The notes below the pieces were generated by a model. It was not told the DNA's origin and did not search any database. It saw only the letters and a list, made by a program, of their open reading frames with translations. DNA of 11,931 nt, taken from the NCBI GenBank assembly GCA_046316495.1, contig JBKDAM010000031.1, forward strand, positions 1 through 11,931. The letters run 5' to 3'. The DNA comes from M3007 sp046316495 (GTDB taxonomy: Bacteria; Bacteroidota; Bacteroidia; Chitinophagales; Saprospiraceae). Below are positions 6,501 to 11,931 of the stretch, piece by piece; positions within the stretch are counted from its first letter, which is position 1, and each line of letters opens with the position of its first letter. The position numbers were made by a program, and so were the translations under genes.

Positions 6501-9500
6501 TCTCCAACTTACTTACTTTGGTGCGGATGGCGTTGCTGGCGGCGGCGATGACGTGGTCTACACAACGACAACGGCTAATATGAACGGTGCAGACGGTATT
6601 TATATGTTCCTTGGGGTAATTCCAGGTATGTATAAACTTAAAGTATTGACTTCCAACTTGGGTCTACCAACGCAGATGAACGTTGGCAGCAATGTGACCG
6701 ATTCAGACGATGCTAGCGGGGAAATGGTCGTGATTCCGAATCCACTTATTCTGCCGACCGGCGAAAATGGTATGGGTGATAATCCAGGTGGTACCAATGG
6801 AATACCGGATAACCAAGATGACTTGCGGTATGACTTTGGTTACGTAGGTTTGGATTACGGTGATTTGCCGGATTCCTATGGTACAAGCCAAGATAATGAG
6901 GGGCCTGCAGCTATTGTGACTCCAGACCTATATTTGGGAACCTGCGTGGATGTGGAGCCGGATGGTCAGCCAGACCCTTGGGCTGGTATGATGGGTGGCG
7001 GTGACGATGGTCAGACAGGATACGTTACGTATGGTACATGCGGTACTACCGGAGATGATGAGAATGGTATTCGATTTGTCACGCCAATGATTCCAGGTTC
7101 AGAGGCCTGCATCGCGGTAACAGCGCGCAACGCGACGGGCAGAACGGCGATTTTGCAAGGCTGGATCGACTGGAATGGCAATGGTACCTTTGAAAGTAAT
7201 GAAGCTTTAACGAGCGGTAACTTTGCTGGAAATGGGGTAATTATTCCAAATGGCGGTGTAAACAACGGCATTTACTGCTTCCCAGTTCCATCGACAGCTA
7301 CTTTTCAAGGGGGCAATGCGATGACGCGCTTTCGCTTATCTCCGGAGGGTAATTTACTTCCCGGAAATCCGGCCGGAACCGTTCCGGTGATGGGAGAAGT
7401 AGAAGACTACAAGTTGCCGCTTGCTTTGATTGGTAACTATGTTTGGATGGATAGCCCAGACTTGGCCGGAGATCAGGATGCTTCAGAGATGGCTCTCCCT
7501 GGCGTAAAAGTGCATTTGGTATGGAATGGCCCAGACGGAGTTTTCCAGACTCCCACCAACAGCGCTGTGGCGCAGGGAGATGACCGCGTGTATACAACCA
7601 CAACGGATGCAAATGGCCGATATGAGTTTAGAGGCTTGGCTCCAAGTACAAATTATCGGTTGGTTCCAGAGAAATACACGACCAACACAGCCGCCGCAGG
7701 GGCCGCAGTCGCTCCAGCAAACAAGATTTTGACTCCTTCCAACCTAGGAGGGAACGACGCGCTGGACAGTGACGCAACTCCTTATATTCCGATTTCAATC
7801 CCGGATATGTCGAATACGTTTTTACCAACCAACGAGAGCGGTATTCAGGATAACAACGGAGCGAGCGGATTCCCGGATAATCAGGAGAACCTAACATTTG
7901 ATTTAGGATTTATTGAAGTACCTAATGTAAGCGCAGCCATGGCAATTGTTGGGGTAGATCCCACTGTTTGCGGAGAATTTGCAGCCTATATGGACCTTTG
8001 CATCAAAAATACAGGAACAAGCCCCTTGGCTAACTTGCAGTCCGTGCTGGATTTTTCCGGCCCTGCAGCCTACGGAGCAGCCTTCAAAGGACTAATCGGC
8101 ACTCCAGTCATTTCATCGAGCACGGCGCAGCAAAATCCAGTACTAAACCCCTTATTCAGTGGCTCAGGGGCCAATACTTCCATTTTCAATGGTACAAGTG
8201 GTCTCTTGTGGCCAGGAGAAGAGTTGTGCATTCGAATGAAATACGGTGTCGATCCAGATATTGCAGGCGCGCCTGCACAACCGAAAGCACAGGCATCTGT
8301 GGTTGGTAAAGCTCAAAATTTCCAAGGGGTTCCGATTCTGGACCACTGGAATGGCGGCCAGCAGTTTACAGCAAGCGATTTGTCAGATGTTGGTTTGGCT
8401 CCAGCCAGTACAAATCCTGGCTACACAGGTGATACCGGCGGTTTCGACGACCCAACCCCATTGGGCAATTGCTGGCAGACTACCCAGACATTGGTGTGCA
8501 ACGACCATGTGAACATGTCTATGGATGAGAACACCTGTGAGATGTATGTCACAGCAGACATGCTTTTGGAGGGTGAAGACGAAGCTTGTACTGAATCTAA
8601 GCTGCCTCTTGGTAGTTATTGGGAGGTCATCATTACTACGATGAGCGGCCAACCGGTTCCTAACCCGATTCCGGCGAGCTACTTGGGTCAGACATTGATG
8701 TACAGCGTTAAACACATCATGTCCTGTAATTTGTGTTGGGGTACCCTGATGGTAGAAGATAAACTACCACCTCAAATGAATTGTGCACCCGTAACAGTCA
8801 ACTGCGCTGTGAAGGATTATAGCCCTAACTACCTATATACAACCTTAGGTATTTCGGCTGCAATACCTACTATCAAAGACTGCTCTGGTTACACGACGAC
8901 CTACGATGATACCTGGACTGATTTGGACTGTGGAGCGGTATTCAATGGACAATTGGACTTGAGTGGTTACATCACCCGCGTATGGCGTGCTACAGACGGC
9001 TTCGGTCGTGTATCGACTTGCACGCAGTATGTTTATGTAAAACGCCTGCACGTGACAGATGTACAAATGCCTGTAGACGTGACAGTAAGCTGTGAAGGTG
9101 GTCAGACCAGCCCTAGTCACGCCGGGACTCCTTACCTGAATGGTTTCGGCCTTACCTGGCCGTTATGGCCTGATGTATCGCACTGCGAATTAAGTGTGAG
9201 CTATACAGACCAGATCATTCCAGTGTGTGATGGTACATACCGGATTCAAAGAGACTGGAGGGTGTACGATTGGTGTTTGCCAACGAATCCACCGGTGAAT
9301 CCTAGGAATTTTACGCAAATGATTACGGTGCAAGATAAGACTGGACCAGTAATGAGCTGCCCGTCTACCCTCACCGTATCGACGAATGATGATGAATGCT
9401 GTGCGAATGTCAATCTGCCAGACCTGGTGATTACAGATGCCTGCTCAAGGATCAACAGTGCACATGCGAAGGTGGATCAGCTCCACCCGGTATTGGGTGT

Positions 9501-11931
9501 GGTGTTGCAGACATATACAGTAGCTGGCAGCCTGGTTACCTTCCCGGGTAACAATCCACAGTTGAGGGATACCATGGCTCAGATGGGTACCACGACCTGC
9601 CTCCCAGAAGGCACGCACCGTGCGACCTATTTCGTTACAGACGACTGCGGTAATGTAAGCACCTGTTCGTTCCAAGTTGTGGTGGTGGATGGAGTTCCTC
9701 CAGTTGCTGCCTGCGATGAATGGACGCAAGTGGCCCTCGGTAGCGGAGGCAAGGCGACTGTTTCTGCACTTACGTTCAATGAAGGATCCAATGATAACTG
9801 TGGGGATGTGTACTTCAAGGTTCGTCGTATCGATACTAATGGATGCGAGACAGATACTTTACTGAATGATCAGGTTCGCTTTTGCTGCAACGATATCAAC
9901 GATACCATTACGATTATCCTCCGGGTTTACGATGTAGACCCCGGTAGCGGCACGGTAAGTTTTGGTGCGCTGGAAGGCCACTACAATGAATGCACCGTAA
10001 ACGTATTGGTTGAGGATAAAATGAAGCCAAGCTGTACGTCGCCTGATAACGTGACCGTGAGCTGCGAGGCCTTCGATCCAAGCTTAACGGCCTATGGACA
10101 GGCTACAGCAGTGGATAACTGTAGCAGCTCCATGACCCTTAATAGTACTGTTTTGTATAATCAGTTCGATAGCTTGTGTAACAAAGGCACGATTACCCGC
10201 CGTTGGACCGCGGTGGATGCGGGTGGAAACTCAGCTTCCTGCTCTCAACGGATTGTGGTAACGTACAACCAACAGTATTTCGTCAAGTTCCCAGCAGATC
10301 AGCTGTTGACCACCTGTGATGGCACAGGAAGCTACGGCCAGCCTGAGTTCTATGGAGCCCAGGACTGCGAATTAATGTCCGTTTCCTACACAGATGAATT
10401 CTTTACCGTGATTCCAGATGCTTGCTACCGGATTGAGCGTACCTGGACGGTGTTGAATTGGTGCCAGTACAATCCAAACAACGTTTGCGTACTTGTACCG
10501 AATCCAGAACCGAATTCGATTGGTAGTCATAGCCAGAACTTATTGGGTGTAACTATTTCGGCACCAGGCACGGTAGTTCCTGGTTGGGAACCAACGATAC
10601 GGCCCTTAACGCCTGGTGCTGCAGCAACGAATTTCAGCAGCTTTTGGAACAAGGATGCGAACTGTTATAAATACAAACAGATTATCAAAGTTATTGATAC
10701 CCAGGATCCAACAGTCGTGTCAACCCCATCAAGTTCCTTCTGTGATTTGAGTGCGAACGATGCGGATCTTTGGAATGCACCTTACTGGTATGATCCAACA
10801 ATCAACAGCCAGGACCTGTGCGAAGGCGATGCCAACTTGGAAATTACGGCTACGGATGCCTGCTCCGGCTCAAATATCCGATTTAAGTACTTGCTTTTCT
10901 TAGATCTGGATGGAAATGGCACCCAGGAAACGGTGGTAAATAGCAACCAACTATTGTACAATACCGTACAATTTAACAATGCAACTACTCCAAACTATCT
11001 GGGAGGTGAATCTCGTGCTTTCGACTTCCGTCCAGTACCATCGAACCAGAAATGGGGTTTTGGCCTTCAAACAGATGCTCCAGCTGGCAATAACCGCACA
11101 GCGCGGGTCCGCTGGGTGAACCTGGCAGGTCAAAACACGGTTCCTCAGCTGCCCTACGGTACACACCTTATCAAGTGGATTATCGAGGACGGATGCGGTA
11201 ATGAAACAGTAGTGGACCAAACGGTTACCGTGAAGGACTGTAAGAAGCCAACGGTGGTATGCCTAAATGGCCTTAGCGTTAACTTAATGAATGTCAGCGG
11301 GGGCATGGTGTCACTATTTGCAAGTGACTTTATCCAGTACACCGAAGACAACTGTACACCTACGAGCCAGTTGACTATCGGAATCCGCCGCAGCGGTACA
11401 GGAACAGGGTTCCCAACCAATGCAAATGGTACCCCTCAGACTTCTGTGCAGTTTACCTGTGCCGATCTGGGTACTCAATTGGTAGAACTGTGGTCGATGG
11501 ACAAAGCAGGAAACGCCGATTTCTGTGAGACCTATGTCTTGATTCAGGACAATATGGGAATTTGCGGACCTTTAGCTGGTATGGCTACTGTAGCTGGTGC
11601 ATTAGAGACCGAAATGGCACAAGGTGTGGAAGACGCGATCATTGAACTCCAGGGCAGCTCGAATGGCACCCCAGTTACGGGCGCTGTTTTCACCAACTTG
11701 TCTGGTTCATACCTGTTCTCGAATGCACTTCCAATTGCAGCGAATGCGACGGTGACACCGATCCACGATGTAGACCCATTGAACGGGGTGAACACATGGG
11801 ACTTGGTGTTGATTAGCCGCCACATTTTGGGATTGGATCCATTGAGCAGCCCCTACAAGTTGATTGCTGCGGATGCGAACAAGTCTGGAACCGTAACAAC
11901 CTTCGATATTGTAGAATTGAGAAAGTTGATT
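3319..11931 (+). CDS. Giant multidomain exported surface protein (SdrD B / GEVED / Ig-like / dockerin), 3' partial
   Basis: The frame is open for 2871 codons from ATG 3319 to the last base; an in-frame TAA at 3301 fixes the ORF limit upstream. Order of regions: hydrophobic segments 5-27 and 32-48; signal-peptide-like stretch 61-85; SdrD B/Cna-B-like 87-205; beta-propeller-like about 210-702; SdrD B 704-847; GEVED 849-1034; SdrD B 1035-1177; GEVED 1178-1370; SdrD B 1371-1533; DUF11-like 1534-1717; Cys-rich Ig/HYR-like array 1718-2749; Cna-B-like about 2752-2812; dockerin-like 2817-2871. EF-hand-like loops such as DLDRDGIQDPGE (713-724) and DWNGNGTFESNE (1284-1295) suggest calcium-stabilised folding. 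Such proteins are normally T9SS cargo acting as adhesins or matrix proteins on the cell surface; a sorting domain should lie beyond the window. No catalytic residues were recognised, so an adhesive or structural role is inferred. The true start could instead be ATG 3493 or 3499, which would give an ordinary signal peptide. No frameshift is seen, and the gene is visibly more GC-rich than its flanks. Confidence 0.93.
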   Translation, partial: MEKSFQWLLQVLTSLVAMIIGLVPVAVSVSEVAVAMLVAGALIPVVFFNERLREEIRQMLMALKRQNVLGLSLFLVLMSGTMAYGQSGRAFRDFDSNGLQAAGEPGVEGIQVRLYANAGFPQKDQLIGTTVTGANGIYNFATSLTSGRAAMPGEQLRIEFDIPTSYSCDVSESVDFPSASGVTYGSSVQFIVGQQANVNFAMNYSGQTVTNPNPDVFIPCYGFGNYGVGGNVDNEPALVLTKFLWNGIPAGNNNGQAGVPSPVKLANIAQIGSTYGVAFSKQSQKVFVSACLRRHAAMGPLGPGGIYLVDPYTANPNKVSNFLSLDAIGINTQNNNGVYPPNPGNNTSPVSDYIGTNAQRGLPANNELPSTDYAAGDQIGKLSLGDIDISDDGRYLYIVNLYDRKVYEIDLVDPVNPQAPTLANKATRVRSWVIPDAATSASQGEHRPWGLKFYRGKVYIGVVLSGQDINGNVVSPVNGTGNNQIGIDLLGLVYELTPSTSTFSTRLQFSFNYGRERPWIPWGYRQGQPSRYFGGTDREVAEPIIGDIEFDDSGNMLIGVLDRKGHKYAIYNNDYAGNTLEYEYSTAGELLRAQYSETPTGCTYTIISNPGTTDYYNDNIQHPESVQGPLAVLPGSNQVLAVVLDPILIRSGGVIRLNNVTGAQVPNSAYEVTDDRGANPNSSSVPSKANGLGDIELSGSALPIEIGNRVWADLDRDGIQDPGEPGINGVTVQLLAPNGTVLASTVTSGGGHYYFNEFNVADGNPGLAGNQAGPQPFQNYQIAIPGTMFNAGQPLAGAIVTSLNQVGTGLADYADNDASFAGSNLVIPVTTGANGQNDHTFDFGVVPADYGDLPDSYCTTAASNGPYHNIDANLMLGTSVDAEINGQPEAMAGLMTGGDDHNTGYVSAGTPGNNGDETGLVFGPIVPGGQSYVTATVTNTTGVPAVLQIWIDFNNNGMFDTGEELKTGGFAPAGAIVPVSGFNAVRLYYDVPTSANTQNGQVFARARLSTAGGLMPKGAALNGEVEDYKIATTKIGNLVWRDYNNDGIQNEPLSAGINGVDLQLTYFGADGVAGGGDDVVYTTTTANMNGADGIYMFLGVIPGMYKLKVLTSNLGLPTQMNVGSNVTDSDDASGEMVVIPNPLILPTGENGMGDNPGGTNGIPDNQDDLRYDFGYVGLDYGDLPDSYGTSQDNEGPAAIVTPDLYLGTCVDVEPDGQPDPWAGMMGGGDDGQTGYVTYGTCGTTGDDENGIRFVTPMIPGSEACIAVTARNATGRTAILQGWIDWNGNGTFESNEALTSGNFAGNGVIIPNGGVNNGIYCFPVPSTATFQGGNAMTRFRLSPEGNLLPGNPAGTVPVMGEVEDYKLPLALIGNYVWMDSPDLAGDQDASEMALPGVKVHLVWNGPDGVFQTPTNSAVAQGDDRVYTTTTDANGRYEFRGLAPSTNYRLVPEKYTTNTAAAGAAVAPANKILTPSNLGGNDALDSDATPYIPISIPDMSNTFLPTNESGIQDNNGASGFPDNQENLTFDLGFIEVPNVSAAMAIVGVDPTVCGEFAAYMDLCIKNTGTSPLANLQSVLDFSGPAAYGAAFKGLIGTPVISSSTAQQNPVLNPLFSGSGANTSIFNGTSGLLWPGEELCIRMKYGVDPDIAGAPAQPKAQASVVGKAQNFQGVPILDHWNGGQQFTASDLSDVGLAPASTNPGYTGDTGGFDDPTPLGNCWQTTQTLVCNDHVNMSMDENTCEMYVTADMLLEGEDEACTESKLPLGSYWEVIITTMSGQPVPNPIPASYLGQTLMYSVKHIMSCNLCWGTLMVEDKLPPQMNCAPVTVNCAVKDYSPNYLYTTLGISAAIPTIKDCSGYTTTYDDTWTDLDCGAVFNGQLDLSGYITRVWRATDGFGRVSTCTQYVYVKRLHVTDVQMPVDVTVSCEGGQTSPSHAGTPYLNGFGLTWPLWPDVSHCELSVSYTDQIIPVCDGTYRIQRDWRVYDWCLPTNPPVNPRNFTQMITVQDKTGPVMSCPSTLTVSTNDDECCANVNLPDLVITDACSRINSAHAKVDQLHPVLGVVLQTYTVAGSLVTFPGNNPQLRDTMAQMGTTTCLPEGTHRATYFVTDDCGNVSTCSFQVVVVDGVPPVAACDEWTQVALGSGGKATVSALTFNEGSNDNCGDVYFKVRRIDTNGCETDTLLNDQVRFCCNDINDTITIILRVYDVDPGSGTVSFGALEGHYNECTVNVLVEDKMKPSCTSPDNVTVSCEAFDPSLTAYGQATAVDNCSSSMTLNSTVLYNQFDSLCNKGTITRRWTAVDAGGNSASCSQRIVVTYNQQYFVKFPADQLLTTCDGTGSYGQPEFYGAQDCELMSVSYTDEFFTVIPDACYRIERTWTVLNWCQYNPNNVCVLVPNPEPNSIGSHSQNLLGVTISAPGTVVPGWEPTIRPLTPGAAATNFSSFWNKDANCYKYKQIIKVIDTQDPTVVSTPSSSFCDLSANDADLWNAPYWYDPTINSQDLCEGDANLEITATDACSGSNIRFKYLLFLDLDGNGTQETVVNSNQLLYNTVQFNNATTPNYLGGESRAFDFRPVPSNQKWGFGLQTDAPAGNNRTARVRWVNLAGQNTVPQLPYGTHLIKWIIEDGCGNETVVDQTVTVKDCKKPTVVCLNGLSVNLMNVSGGMVSLFASDFIQYTEDNCTPTSQLTIGIRRSGTGTGFPTNANGTPQTSVQFTCADLGTQLVELWSMDKAGNADFCETYVLIQDNMGICGPLAGMATVAGALETEMAQGVEDAIIELQGSSNGTPVTGAVFTNLSGSYLFSNALPIAANATVTPIHDVDPLNGVNTWDLVLISRHILGLDPLSSPYKLIAADANKSGTVTTFDIVELRKLI
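3946..5424 (+). other. Beta-propeller-like region of the giant protein
   Basis: Residues about 210-702 lack the Cna-B pattern and show recurring propeller-style strands: YGVAFSKQSQKVFVSAC (275-291) followed by GPGGIYLVD, then LGDIDISDDGRYLYIVNLYD near residue 384, WGLKFYRGKVYIG, and IGDIEFDDSGNMLIGV near residue 545, closing with GLGDIEL near residue 692. The repeated 'D-I-x-[FI]-x-D-[SD]-G-[RN]-x-L-x-[IY]' blades resemble YVTN/NHL-type propellers. I recall YGVAFSKQS-type motifs from other Bacteroidota surface proteins in which this region sits between SdrD B-like domains. A ligand or enzymatic role cannot be read from the sequence. Confidence 0.5.
5860..7917 (+). repeat. Tandem GEVED + SdrD B module duplication within the giant gene
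   Basis: Two consecutive units encode the same pair of domains: 5860-6849 and 6850-7917. Each begins with DYGDLPDSY (5863 and 6853 in DNA), continues through a D-x-E-x-[DN]-GQP segment, a GDD-x-x-TGYV strand and a W-I-D-[FW]-N-x-NG calcium-like loop, closes GEVEDYK (near 6388 and 7396), and is followed by an IGN-x-VW-x-D SdrD B start. Identity is clear in protein but patchy in DNA, so the duplication is old. Confidence 0.8.
8470..11565 (+). other. Cys-rich Ig/HYR-like array of the giant protein
   Basis: Residues 1718-2749 hold about 49 cysteines by hand count, against about 12 in the preceding 1717 residues. Modules are separated by a recurring linker, V/I-x-D-x-x-x-P followed by C in several copies: residues 1812 (VEDKLPP), 2005 (QDKTGP), 2122 (VVDGVPP), 2231 (VEDKMKP), 2458 (VIDTQDP), 2638 (VKDCKKP) and 2742 (IQDNMG). 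Spacings of roughly 105-115 residues or about double that suggest some nine or ten Ig-like folds, probably disulphide-bonded outside the cytoplasm. Twin cysteines occur at 2027-2028 and 2189-2190. Confidence 0.7.
11767..11931 (+). other. Dockerin type I-like domain at the window edge
   Basis: Two calcium-loop/helix repeats are visible: D2817-x-D-x-x-NG-x-N-x-x-D2828 followed by LVLISRHILG, and D2852-x-N-x-SG-x-V-x-x-x-D2863 followed by IVELRKLI. This is the duplicated F-hand pattern of type I dockerins. In Bacteroidota it often occurs just before a T9SS sorting domain rather than in a cellulosome. The second helix is cut by the window end. Confidence 0.75.

Noticed and set aside
3835..11825. 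Many ORFs of 60-120 codons antisense to or out of frame with the giant gene
   Set aside because: They are shadows of a strongly coding frame. Their translations lack domain patterns, whereas the plus frame gives recognisable domains throughout.
1..11931. tRNA, rRNA, CRISPR array, insertion sequence or phage genes
   Set aside because: No tRNA-like fold, no regularly spaced repeat array, and no transposase, integrase or phage motif was seen on either strand.
3319..11931. Frameshift or pseudogene in the giant gene
   Set aside because: The same frame reads through without a stop to the last base, and every domain transition is in frame.

Overview
The window looks like a piece of a Bacteroidota chromosome, most likely from the Saprospiraceae and relatives (Haliscomenobacter or Lewinella type). 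Three things point there: a giant exported protein built from SdrD B-like, GEVED, Cys-rich Ig-like and dockerin modules; a C-terminal tail typical of type IX secretion system (T9SS) cargo in the gene that ends at base 161; and a TPR-like cytosolic protein resembling a family I recall as expanded in that group. The assignment rests on recognised protein style, not on a database match.

Layout. Bases 1-161 are the last 52 codons of an upstream exported protein. A 7-bp tandem repeat covers its stop codon, and a strong hairpin terminator follows (192-230). An intergenic stretch of about 760 bases contains short inverted and direct repeats and a candidate Bacteroidota-type promoter (922-952). Next comes one complete gene, 991-2496, for a 501-aa helical-repeat protein of unknown function. 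A second, AT-rich intergenic stretch (2497-3318) holds several dyads but no credible gene. From 3319 to the last base a single plus-strand frame stays open for 2871 codons without a stop. It runs off the window, so only its N-terminal part is seen.

The giant protein reads, in order: an unusual N-terminal double hydrophobic segment followed by a signal-peptide-like stretch; an SdrD B/Cna-B-like domain; a beta-propeller-like region; SdrD B; GEVED; SdrD B; GEVED; SdrD B; a DUF11-like stretch; a roughly 1030-residue Cys-rich array of Ig/HYR-like modules; a small Cna-B/carboxypeptidase-regulatory-like domain; and a type I dockerin-like pair of calcium loops at the window edge. A T9SS sorting domain beyond the window is expected but not seen.

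Working together (inference): two large exported, probably surface-displayed calcium-binding proteins lie in the same orientation, separated by a soluble repeat protein that may be independently transcribed. No complete novel enzymatic or defence system is visible. The most interesting items are the architecture and N-terminus of the giant protein, the possible clustering of giant surface proteins around the TPR-like gene, and the structured intergenic DNA.
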